Origin: an uncultured Fibrobacter sp.
Lineage (GTDB): Bacteria; Fibrobacterota; Fibrobacteria; Fibrobacterales; Fibrobacteraceae
Reading direction: 5' to 3'
Assembly (NCBI GenBank): GCA_937891805.1
Contig: CALATK010000120.1
Coordinates: forward strand, 1-8,576
Length of the DNA stretch: 8,576 nucleotides
The notes under the pieces were generated by a model that saw nothing but the letters and a program-made list of their open reading frames with translations, was not told the origin of the DNA and did not search any database. Positions 1-5,773 of the stretch are shown here, piece by piece (position 1 is the stretch's first letter; each line of letters opens with the position of its first letter). The position numbers and the translations under genes were made by a program.

Positions 1-200
1 AGCTTCATGGCCAGGATGTGGCGCACAGCCTCGTCCAGCACGGCCACGTCCAGCTTGCCCGCCATGACCATCTCGTTCAAGGTCTGAACGTCGGCGTAAT
101 GGACATCCCATTCAAAGGGGGAATCTTTTAGGCCTGCGATGAGGTTTTCGTAGATGAAGGTGTCGTTTGGACAGGTAGAGATGCCGAGAGAAAGACGCAT
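1..200 (-). CDS. mqnD: MqnD, 1,4-dihydroxy-6-naphthoate synthase (N-terminal fragment, runs off window edge)
   Basis: The minus strand from the ATG at 200 encodes about 66 residues without a stop before the window edge. MqnD converts cyclic dehypoxanthinyl futalosine to 1,4-dihydroxy-6-naphthoate in the cytoplasm, late in the futalosine menaquinone pathway. The N-terminus has the family signature CPNDTFIYENL (residues 10-20) and later ADVQTLNEMVMAG (about 36-48), matching the D-V-x-T-L-N block of MqnD. The neighbouring gene is mqnB of the same pathway. From about residue 50 the sequence (VLDEAVRHILAMK) no longer fits MqnD, which should continue with a K-[IL]-S-type segment; it resembles the C-terminus of GH3 glycosidases instead. 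Neither of the other two frames of this strand restores an MqnD match, so a simple frameshift does not explain it. No Shine-Dalgarno precedes the start; a heptamer array occupies that place. The MqnD call is firm for residues 1-48 only. Confidence 0.8.
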   Translation of the reverse strand, partial: MRLSLGISTCPNDTFIYENLIAGLKDSPFEWDVHYADVQTLNEMVMAGKLDVAVLDEAVRHILAMK

Positions 201-203
201 TGA

Positions 204-231
204 GGTTCGGGGTTCGGGGTTCGGGGTGTGA
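204..231. repeat. Heptamer array A (4 x 7 bp) before mqnD
   Basis: On the plus strand GGTTCGG occurs three times head to tail, followed by GGTGTGA, 28 bp in all. On the coding (minus) strand this reads as C-rich units ending 3 nt before the mqnD ATG, where the ribosome binding site should be. GGTGTGA recurs in the array in front of tyrS. Confidence 0.85.
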
Positions 232-240
232 GATTAATTA

Positions 241-268
241 GGAATTCGGATTTCAGATTTCGGAATTA
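241..268. repeat. Heptamer array B (4 degenerate 7-bp units) in mqnB-mqnD spacer
   Basis: Four consecutive 7-mers on the plus strand: GGAATTC, GGATTTC, then AGATTTC and GGAATTA. The units differ by one to three bases and the total is 28 bp, as in array A. The 3' part (CGGAAT at 261-266) can also pair with ATTCCG at 286-291, but the T run lies inside that loop, so it does not make a standard terminator. This spacer follows the mqnB stop codon. Confidence 0.65.
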
Positions 269-293
269 GTTTTTTTAAGAGAACGATTCCGAA

Positions 294-944
294 TTAGAAA
301 AGTTGATCAAGAACGGATTGTTTCAAAGCGGAAAGTGCACGAGGAATATCCCAGGAGGATTCGTCACGGTCAGAGGCCATGTTGCTTACGGCGCGGAACT
401 GGTAGCCGGGTACGCCAAAATTTTTACATACGGCAAAAAAAGCTGCCCCCTCCATGCTTTCCACCTGAATCTGGAAAAGGGTTTCCCGACGATTGCCCAG
501 GTATTGGGTTCCCGTGCAGCAGTTGACTGTTCCCCCGGCAACCCCAGGAGCATCCAAAAGGCACAATGGCAAATCACGGATAGAGGCCCCCTTGTAGACC
601 ATGTCCTTTGAAACCAGGGTTCCCCATGGGATAAAATGCCCCTCCCTGCTCTGAGCCCCCATATCGGCAACGACTTCGGTATCGATACGGACAACACTCC
701 CCACCTGAAGCCCGCTATTCGGATAAGCGCCACAAATGCCAAGCAAAAAAGCCCGATCGTATTTCTTTAGGCTTAAGAACCGAGCCAAATTCGCAGAAAA
801 ATCTACGATGCCCACTCCAGCTATTGCGACATCAACAGAGGGATTGACCATTGCCGGCGTAGAAGACGCCACCACCGACGAAATGTTCTTGAAAAAAAAT
901 TGGAATTCTTGCTTAGACGCAAAGACAACCAGGGTTTTTGCCAT
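294..944 (-). CDS. mqnB: Futalosine hydrolase MqnB
   Basis: A 216-residue cytoplasmic nucleosidase of the MTA/SAH nucleosidase-like phosphorylase fold. MqnB splits futalosine into hypoxanthine and dehypoxanthinyl futalosine, the step after futalosine formation in the alternative menaquinone pathway. Supporting motifs are GVGIVDFSANLA (43-54), the strand-turn LLGICGAYPNSGL (67-79), IDTEVVADMG (87-96), the substrate-binding VESMEGAAFFAVC (161-173) and RAVSNMASDRDESSW (184-198), which fits the RA-[IV]-SN and distal W of futalosine hydrolases rather than the S-D-x-A ending of MTA/SAH nucleosidases. Length is normal for the family. The ATG at 944 has CGGAGG four bases upstream. The PfkB-type gene ends 16 bp before it, so the two are probably co-transcribed, and mqnD lies 93 bp downstream in the same direction. 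A purine-nucleoside hydrolase of another specificity is the alternative, made unlikely by the MqnD neighbour. Confidence 0.88.
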   Translation of the reverse strand: MAKTLVVFASKQEFQFFFKNISSVVASSTPAMVNPSVDVAIAGVGIVDFSANLARFLSLKKYDRAFLLGICGAYPNSGLQVGSVVRIDTEVVADMGAQSREGHFIPWGTLVSKDMVYKGASIRDLPLCLLDAPGVAGGTVNCCTGTQYLGNRRETLFQIQVESMEGAAFFAVCKNFGVPGYQFRAVSNMASDRDESSWDIPRALSALKQSVLDQLF

Positions 945-960
945 AACGCCTCCGAAGATT

Positions 961-1917
961 TTATTCCAACTTTTCGATAGCGTCCTTGAATTCCGCTTCC
1001 AGTTCGCTTACACGGGCAAGATCCAAATCCCAAGGCTTGTCCACCTCACAGCGAGAAACGGCCACTGCCGTAGCCTTGATCAAGCACTCCTCAAAGCTCA
1101 TACCTTCGCCATCGGCATAGAGCCAGCCAGCAAAGAAGGAATCTCCTGCACCAATATTGTTTTTCATGGTGATAGTAGGCGGTTGCAGTTGCATTCCCTG
1201 GAACTTCTTTTCTACAAAACGGAAGGCGCGAACCGGAGAATCGCCGTCGGTCACCACCAGGTTCTTGATAGGAAGGCGTTCCAGTACGGCGGTGGCAGTC
1301 ATTTTCCAGAACTGGGGGCTAGAGGTGACCTGCGGGATTCCAAGACGGGTCAAAAGTTTGCAGTATTCCTGCATGTTGATTTTCAAGAGTTCTACACCCT
1401 TGGAAAGCCAGGTATCGATACCTTCAATGGCATCGATAAACACACGCTTGCCCGTAAAGTCCAGGGAATTTATCTTCTCCAGGTCAAAGGCTTGGGGGAA
1501 AGACCCGCATAAAGCCACACATTGGGTAGATGTCCAGTGTTCATTCAATGTCTGAAGAAAATCCTCATTCTCATTGCCTGTCAAGACCGGAGACGGTTCA
1601 ATGAGTTCGGTCGTGCTTCCGCCACTTACGATGGTGGTGCAAATGCGGGTCGGTTCCTTAATCCAGACAGGGGCCTGCTGGATACCGCAAGCGGACAATT
1701 CGTCAAAAATCCTTGAGCCATTCTCGGCGCCCAAGAAATGCATCAGCAAAGGAATTCCGCCCAAACGCTGCAAGACACGCCCGCAGTTGACGCCCTTTCC
1801 AGAAGCATACTCTTCGACCTTCGGGATGCGATGGACTTCGCCCGGAGTAAACTTGTCCAAGAAGAACAGGCGCTGCCAGGCGGGATTGAGACCGAGAATA
1901 AGGATTTCTTGAGCCAT
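961..1917 (-). CDS. PfkB-family sugar kinase, 1-phosphofructokinase / tagatose-6-phosphate kinase-like
   Basis: A 318-residue cytoplasmic kinase of the ribokinase/PfkB superfamily. The N-terminus LGLNPAWQR (8-16) corresponds to the LNPAxDR of FruK, LacC and PfkB hexose-phosphate kinases. ASGKGVNCGRVLQRLGG (38-54) is the PfkB signature 1 with its substrate-binding G-K-G-[IV]-N. TTELIEPSP (102-110) resembles the TEINEPGP-type segment of 1-phosphofructokinases, and KINMQEY (179-185) is the K-x-N-x-x-E motif. NNIGAGDSFFAGWL (253-266) is signature 2 with catalytic Asp259. These features favour phosphorylation of a fructose- or tagatose-phosphate with ATP over a nucleoside or ribose substrate, but exact specificity cannot be read from sequence. 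No PTS genes are in view. It starts 7 bp after the tyrS stop with only a weak purine-rich element (AAGGTG) inside the end of tyrS, so translational coupling is likely. mqnB follows 16 bp downstream. Confidence 0.82.
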   Translation of the reverse strand: MAQEILILGLNPAWQRLFFLDKFTPGEVHRIPKVEEYASGKGVNCGRVLQRLGGIPLLMHFLGAENGSRIFDELSACGIQQAPVWIKEPTRICTTIVSGGSTTELIEPSPVLTGNENEDFLQTLNEHWTSTQCVALCGSFPQAFDLEKINSLDFTGKRVFIDAIEGIDTWLSKGVELLKINMQEYCKLLTRLGIPQVTSSPQFWKMTATAVLERLPIKNLVVTDGDSPVRAFRFVEKKFQGMQLQPPTITMKNNIGAGDSFFAGWLYADGEGMSFEECLIKATAVAVSRCEVDKPWDLDLARVSELEAEFKDAIEKLE

Positions 1918-1924
1918 AATAAAC

Positions 1925-3142
1925 CTAGAAGTTCACCTTGTAGAACTTGCGCTTGCCCACCTGGACAACCAGCTGGTCTGCGCCCTTGATTTCAATCTGG
2001 ACTTGCGGATCGGCAAGCTTTTCGCCACCAATCTTCACGCCGCCGTTCTGGACCATGCGGCGAGCTTCGCCTTTGCTTGCAAAGGCCTTGATTTCCACAA
2101 GCAGGTCCAGGGCACCGTAGGTGCCGGCCGCCACGCTGCACTCGGCAGCATCGCTGGGGATGGCGTTCCCGCTGTGGATTTCGCGTTCCTTGGCTGCGGC
2201 GGCCTCGGCGGCGTCTGCGCCGTAGTACTGCGTCACGATGTCGATAGCGAGGCGATGCTTGGCGTCATTGGGGTTCATCTTGCCCGCAGCGATATCGGCC
2301 ATCATCTGCTTGATTTCTGCAAGCGGGATGTTGGTGAGGAGTTCGAACCAGTTCTCGACGATGCTGTCGGCGAGGCTGTAAATCTTGTGGTACATCACGT
2401 CGGCGGGCTCGTTCAGGCCCACGTAGTTGCCGATGGACTTAGACATCTTGACCTTGCCGTCGGTACCGAGAAGGATAGGCATGAAGAGGCCGATCTGCGG
2501 TTCCATGCCTTCGAAAAGCTGCAAGTCGCGGCCGCGAAGCACGTTGAACTTCTGGTCGGTGCCGCCCAATTCCACGTCGCTCTTGATGGCCACGGAATCG
2601 TAGCCCTGCATCATCGGGTACATGAACTCGTGCAGGCTAATCGGCGTGTTGGCCGTGTAGCGGTTGTGGAAGTCTTCGCGTTCAAGCATCTGGGCCACAG
2701 TGAACTGGCCCATGAGTTCGGTCACCTTGCTGAACGGAAGCTTGGAGAACCATTCGCCGTTGTAGTGGATTTCCACCTGGTCGCGGCGGACGACCTTGAA
2801 GAACTGTTCCTGGTATTCCTTCGCGTTCTCGAGCACCTGTTCGTGCGTGAGGCGCGGGCGGGCCTTGTTGCGGCCGCTGGGGTCACCAATCTGGGCGGTG
2901 TAGTCACCCACGATGAGCACCACAGTGTGACCCAAATCCTGGAACTGGCGGAGCTTGCGCATCACCACCGTGTGGCCGAAGTGCACGTCCGGGGCGGTCG
3001 GGTCCACGCCCATCTTGATACGGAGCGGGACTCCGGTATCGTAGGACTTCTGGAGTTTCTTTTCAAGTTCTTCTTGCGGCACAACATCGATAACGCCGCG
3101 CATCAAAATTTCAAGCTGTTCTTTTACAGGACGGAATTGCAT
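1925..3142 (-). CDS. tyrS: Tyrosyl-tRNA synthetase
   Basis: A class I synthetase of 405 residues from the chosen ATG at 3142, charging tRNA-Tyr with tyrosine in the cytoplasm. GVDPTAPDVHFGHTVV (45-60) contains the HIGH-type motif HFGH (54-57). IGDPSGR (85-91), QGYDSVAIKSDVELGGTDQKFN (179-200) and KMSKS (232-236) complete the catalytic core. The S4-like RNA-binding domain is at about 340-405 (SKGEARRMVQNGGVKIGGEK). The HFGH/KMSKS pair and length match the TyrZ-like bacterial subgroup. An upstream ATG at 3214 would add 24 residues, but these are translated heptamer repeats and unlike any TyrRS, so the start at 3142 is preferred. No convincing Shine-Dalgarno precedes it; repeats end 4 nt before the ATG. 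It is the first gene of the tyrS-pfkB-mqnB(-mqnD) run. Codon use is strongly biased, as expected for high expression. Confidence 0.95.
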   Translation of the reverse strand: MQFRPVKEQLEILMRGVIDVVPQEELEKKLQKSYDTGVPLRIKMGVDPTAPDVHFGHTVVMRKLRQFQDLGHTVVLIVGDYTAQIGDPSGRNKARPRLTHEQVLENAKEYQEQFFKVVRRDQVEIHYNGEWFSKLPFSKVTELMGQFTVAQMLEREDFHNRYTANTPISLHEFMYPMMQGYDSVAIKSDVELGGTDQKFNVLRGRDLQLFEGMEPQIGLFMPILLGTDGKVKMSKSIGNYVGLNEPADVMYHKIYSLADSIVENWFELLTNIPLAEIKQMMADIAAGKMNPNDAKHRLAIDIVTQYYGADAAEAAAAKEREIHSGNAIPSDAAECSVAAGTYGALDLLVEIKAFASKGEARRMVQNGGVKIGGEKLADPQVQIEIKGADQLVVQVGKRKFYKVNF

Positions 3143-3146
3143 TGTA

Positions 3147-3175
3147 GGTATGAGGTTGTGAGGTGTGAGGTCGGC
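3147..3175. repeat. Heptamer array C (7-8 bp units) directly before tyrS
   Basis: Plus-strand units are GGTATGA, GGTTGTGA (8 bp), then GGTGTGA and GGTCGGC, 29 bp in all. The array ends 4 nt from the tyrS ATG on the coding strand and shares the GGTGTGA unit with array A. On the mRNA it would be a C- and A-rich stretch in place of a ribosome binding site. Confidence 0.75.
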
Positions 3176-3265
3176 ACTACATGCCTTTGAGGTTTGGGAG
3201 ATTGAACTGCACATCAGCTAATCACACAAAGCCCATGTTGAAGGAATGGATAATCATACGGGACA

Positions 3266-3271
3266 AATATA
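3266..3271 (-). promoter_or_regulatory. Candidate -10 box for the tyrS operon
   Basis: TATATT on the minus strand, about 124 nt upstream of the tyrS start. The same hexamer serves as -10 in the better-supported rpsU promoter. No good -35 lies 17 bp upstream (AACTTC at 3289-3294); that position is covered by heptamer array D. A second candidate, TATGAT, lies at 3253-3258. Inferred only. Confidence 0.35.
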
Positions 3272-3276
3272 GAATT

Positions 3277-3304
3277 AGTAGGAAGTAGGAAGTTTGAAGT
3301 AAGA
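3277..3304. repeat. Heptamer array D (4 x 7 bp) upstream of tyrS
   Basis: AGTAGGA twice, then AGTTTGA and AGTAAGA on the plus strand, exactly 28 bp. It lies between the end of the regulator gene and tyrS and would overlap the -35 region of the candidate tyrS promoter. Confidence 0.8.
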
Positions 3305-3318
3305 AGGGATTTGTGGTT

Positions 3319-3349
3319 AAAAAAGCGAATTCAAATTATTCAACTACGC
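3319..3349 (-). terminator. Weak candidate terminator after the GAF/AAA+ regulator
   Basis: On the minus strand a GCG...CGC-closed, AT-rich imperfect stem (about 3325-3349) is followed at once by six T residues (A6 at 3319-3324 on the plus strand). It lies about 40 bp after the regulator's stop codon. The stem is poor with several mismatches, so this is a tentative call. Confidence 0.3.
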
Positions 3350-3387
3350 GAAGAACATCGTATTTGCCATTTTTCTCCGTCGCGATT

Positions 3388-4917
3388 CTATTTTCCGAAA
3401 CCAGCGATGTCTATACCGAGCTGGTTTATTTTATATGTAAGAATACGCGGGGTCGTAGAGAGGCTACGGGCGGCAGCGGCGACTTTTCCCTTAGAGCTCT
3501 TGAGGGCGTCGCAGATAATGTCCTTCTCGTAAGCCTCCACCATGAGTTTCAGGTTGCCGTTCACAGGAGTGCCGCTGGTTTCGGCGGTCTGCAGCGTTGT
3601 CGGGAAATGGTGCGGGTAGATGACGTCTTCGTCGGCAACGAGGACGGCGCGCTCAATACCATTTTCGAGTTCACGCACGTTTCCGGGCCACGGGTAACTC
3701 ATGAGCATGTTGATGGTGGTGCGGGCAAGGCGGCGCACGTTCTTGCCTACGATGCGGCAGTAATGCTCCACGAAGTGGTCCGCTAGGAGCACAATGTCTG
3801 TCTTGCGGTTCCTGAGCGGCGGCACGTAAATCGGGAAAATGTGCAGCTGGTAATAGAGGTCTTCGCGGAAGGTGCCTTCTTCGACCATTTGCTGCAGGTT
3901 CTTGGTGGTGGCCGCAATCACGCGGACGTTCACCTTCTTAGGGATGCGGGCGCCAATGCGTTCCACCTCGCCGTTCTGCAACAGGCGCAAGAGTTTCACC
4001 TGCAAGTTCGGCGAAAGTTCGCCCACTTCGTCGAGGAACAGCGTGCCGCCCTCGGCCTGTTCTACGCGGCCCGGAGTTTCGGCAAATACGCCCACGAGAG
4101 CGCCACGCACGCTGCCAAAAAGTTCGCGGTCCAATACCGATTCCGGCATGGAGGCACAATGGACGCGGACGAACGGGCCCATGTTGCGGTCGGAACGGTA
4201 ATGGATAGCCTCAGCCACGAGCCCCTTGCCCGTACCCACCTCGCCCACGATGAGCGCGGGTAGGGGGCTCTTTGAAACCTGGTCAATCTGCGCGTACACG
4301 CGCTGCATTTCGCTGGAGCGCCCGATGATGTTGTCGGGCTGGAAACGGTCCTTGAGTTCCAATGTCAAGCGCTCGTTTTCAGCCTTCAAAAGTTCATTTT
4401 CTTCGCGGGCTTCGCGACGGAGCTTCACTGCCGCCGCAAGCATCTGCGCGATGATTTCCAGCAGACGCAACTTTTCGGGAAGTTCGTCTTTTACCGGATT
4501 CTGCACGTCGGCACTGAAGGCGCCAATCACCTGGTGCTCCATAATCACGGGCACGCAGAGGAACGCCTTGTCCTCCGTCTTGCCGCGTCCCGTGCGGTCG
4601 AGGAAGTCCGGGTCCTTCGCGACGGAGGGAATGATAATCGGCTTGCCCGTTTCCACGACGCGGCCGGTAATGCCCTCGCCCACCTTGTAGCGGCCCTTGC
4701 GCGCCTGGCGACTGCTCAAACCTTCCGCAATTTCGATGGATATTTCGCCGGTGTGGCGGTTGTAAAGCGTAAGCGTCGCATGTTCCACGCCCATCGTAGA
4801 TTCCACCACTTCCAGAATCGGATGTGCGACACTCTCGAAATCGAGCGTCTGGTTCAGAATAGAACTGATTTTATAAAGCAGTTCCAGTTCCTGGATTTTG
4901 GATTGCGACGTGGGCAT
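3388..4917 (-). CDS. GAF / AAA+ / Fis-HTH transcriptional regulator (NifA/NtrC class) with degenerate GAFTGA loop
   Basis: A 509-residue cytoplasmic regulator. Residues about 8-165 form a GAF sensor domain (VGEGITGRVVETGKPIIIP at 79-97 is typical). A charged coiled-coil linker (about 165-190) follows, then a bacterial enhancer-binding AAA+ domain (about 195-435): Walker A GEVGTGKG (225-232), Walker B GTLFLDEVGEL (291-301), sensor I VRVIAATTKNL (331-341), YPWPGNVRELENGIERAV (408-425), and a Fis-type helix-turn-helix (about 463-503, with KVAAAARSLSTTPRILTYKI). Key departures: the loop that contacts sigma-54 reads GALVGV (272-277) instead of GAFTGA, Walker A ends KG rather than KE, and the second arginine of F-R-x-D-L-x-x-R is Gln357. 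The family normally remodels sigma-54 holoenzyme; here that role is doubtful, and it may act as a DNA-binding repressor/activator or an inactive paralogue. It starts 9 bp after the PLD gene's stop codon, so they form an operon. The GAF ligand is unknown. Confidence 0.88.
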   Translation of the reverse strand: MPTSQSKIQELELLYKISSILNQTLDFESVAHPILEVVESTMGVEHATLTLYNRHTGEISIEIAEGLSSRQARKGRYKVGEGITGRVVETGKPIIIPSVAKDPDFLDRTGRGKTEDKAFLCVPVIMEHQVIGAFSADVQNPVKDELPEKLRLLEIIAQMLAAAVKLRREAREENELLKAENERLTLELKDRFQPDNIIGRSSEMQRVYAQIDQVSKSPLPALIVGEVGTGKGLVAEAIHYRSDRNMGPFVRVHCASMPESVLDRELFGSVRGALVGVFAETPGRVEQAEGGTLFLDEVGELSPNLQVKLLRLLQNGEVERIGARIPKKVNVRVIAATTKNLQQMVEEGTFREDLYYQLHIFPIYVPPLRNRKTDIVLLADHFVEHYCRIVGKNVRRLARTTINMLMSYPWPGNVRELENGIERAVLVADEDVIYPHHFPTTLQTAETSGTPVNGNLKLMVEAYEKDIICDALKSSKGKVAAAARSLSTTPRILTYKINQLGIDIAGFGK

Positions 4918-4926
4918 ATATGAAAT

Positions 4927-5484
4927 TTACTTAATCCTGTCGCCGCAGAATTCCTGGCGGCCACAGTTTTTGCAGTGCGAGCCCATCCAGAGAGTGTCAA
5001 ACTGTTCGATGGCGGGCTGCACAATCGCGGGGTCGTTGGTGAGGATACCCGCTTCGAAGTTGCGACGCAAGCTGCTCTTCATGCCGATGCCCGCGCCCGT
5101 CAAGTTCGCGGAGCCGATGTAGGCGGTTTCCAAGTCGAAAATCATCATCTTGAAATGCACCCGCGGGCACATGACGCGTTCAAGGTCGGTCGCCAAAATC
5201 TTGAAGCGGTCGAAGTCCTCGCGAAAGTTCGGGCCCGGCTCCTTCGCGTGAATGAGCCGCACGCCAACGCCACGCTTCAGGAGTGCAGCCAGTTGCCCGA
5301 GCAAGGGCATCGATTCGCCGTCCTGCTTCACGTAGACATCCTTGATGTCGGCGGTACCGATCCACAACGTCTCGCGGACTTTCGCAATCCGCGCGATGAC
5401 CTCGGAATAATGTTCCTCGTTCTGGATGTACTTGGTGAATGTGGGCACGGGAGTAAAGATAACCTTCCTCTTGTTTTTTGTCAC
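4927..5484 (-). CDS. Phospholipase D-like (single HKD) domain protein with C-terminal cysteine cluster
   Basis: A 185-residue protein of the PLD superfamily with one HKD motif: H110-x-K112-x4-D117, followed by GSANLTG (124-130) and a distal Glu (E144). Single-motif members of this fold act as dimers and include nucleases (Nuc, BfiI-like) as well as phospholipases. No signal peptide or membrane segment is visible, so it is probably cytoplasmic, which favours a nucleic-acid or regulatory role over lipid hydrolysis. The C-terminus has C171-x2-C174-x5-C180, preceded by H170, a possible metal site. The start is GTG at 5484: an in-frame TAA lies four codons before it, and the next in-frame ATG would delete about a third of the protein. 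An out-of-frame ATG overlaps it at 5488 and is better spaced from the GAGGAA element. The regulator gene follows 9 bp after the stop. The gene is otherwise unrecognised and the substrate is unknown. Confidence 0.78.
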   Translation of the reverse strand: MTKNKRKVIFTPVPTFTKYIQNEEHYSEVIARIAKVRETLWIGTADIKDVYVKQDGESMPLLGQLAALLKRGVGVRLIHAKEPGPNFREDFDRFKILATDLERVMCPRVHFKMMIFDLETAYIGSANLTGAGIGMKSSLRRNFEAGILTNDPAIVQPAIEQFDTLWMGSHCKNCGRQEFCGDRIK

Positions 5485-5499
5485 ACATTTTTATATATT
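5471..5499 (+). promoter_or_regulatory. Candidate sigma-70-like promoter for the Rpn gene
   Basis: TTGTTT (5471-5476), a 17-bp spacer, then TATATT (5494-5499). It overlaps the divergent PLD gene's start and ribosome binding site. If used, it gives an untranslated leader of roughly 270 nt before the Rpn ATG. The region is AT-rich, so a chance match is possible. Confidence 0.35.
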
Positions 5500-5681
5500 C
5501 CTCACTGTATTCCGACACCCCGGACGACAGTGGTAAACTTGCGGAACATATCAACGCAAGCGAGTTCCCGGCCCGGATGTTACACCATCTGCGCCTAGCG
5601 TTTAAAGAAAGCAGGTATAAAGTCGGCAAGCGACGCAGCCGACCACGGGAGTGAGCCTCCTCCTGCAAGGTGACAGACTTC

Positions 5682-5701
5682 CGCCAAGCAATGGCTTGGC
5701 G
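5682..5701. other. Perfect hairpin in the Rpn leader
   Basis: CGCCAAGC (5682-5689), loop AATG, GCTTGGCG (5694-5701): an 8-bp perfect stem with a tetraloop. It has no T run on either side, so it is not a classic intrinsic terminator. It lies about 70 nt before the Rpn start. Confidence 0.6.
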
Positions 5702-5729
5702 CACATACAATCACTAACAATCCCATTCT

Positions 5730-5763
5730 GGGGCAACGCCCCTATTCTGCCGCATATACGGCA
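5730..5763 (+). promoter_or_regulatory. Two tandem leader hairpins abutting the Rpn ribosome binding site
   Basis: GGGGC (5730-5734) pairs with GCCCC (5738-5742) around AAC, and TGCCG (5748-5752) pairs with CGGCA (5759-5763) around CATATA. The second stem's last base is the first base of the Shine-Dalgarno AAAGGA (5763-5768), which is 5 nt from the ATG at 5774. The placement suggests control of translation initiation, but this is inferred from position only. Confidence 0.45.
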
Positions 5764-5773
5764 AAGGACTTTT

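Noticed and set aside
736..1512. Plus-strand open frame across mqnB and the sugar kinase
   Set aside because: It crosses two well-supported minus-strand genes and shows no recognisable domain.
3177..3187. Minimal ATG-TAG start-stop upstream of tyrS
   Set aside because: The purine run AAAGG is only one base from the ATG, and two codons give no basis for calling a leader peptide.
2003..3190. 395-codon open frame on the plus strand opposite tyrS
   Set aside because: Full-length antisense shadow of a highly biased gene; its His/Val/Ala/Leu-rich protein matches no family and tyrS is certain.
3143..3214. Longer tyrS start at 3214
   Set aside because: The extra 24 residues are translated heptamer repeats and spacer; the conserved TyrRS N-terminus begins at 3142.
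204..3304. CRISPR array
   Set aside because: The repeats are 7-bp tandem units without spacers or cas genes; nothing fits a CRISPR repeat-spacer pattern.
5651..5773. GTG at 5651 as the Rpn start
   Set aside because: It would translate the hairpin leader and has no family similarity; ATG 5774 has AAAGGA at 5 nt.
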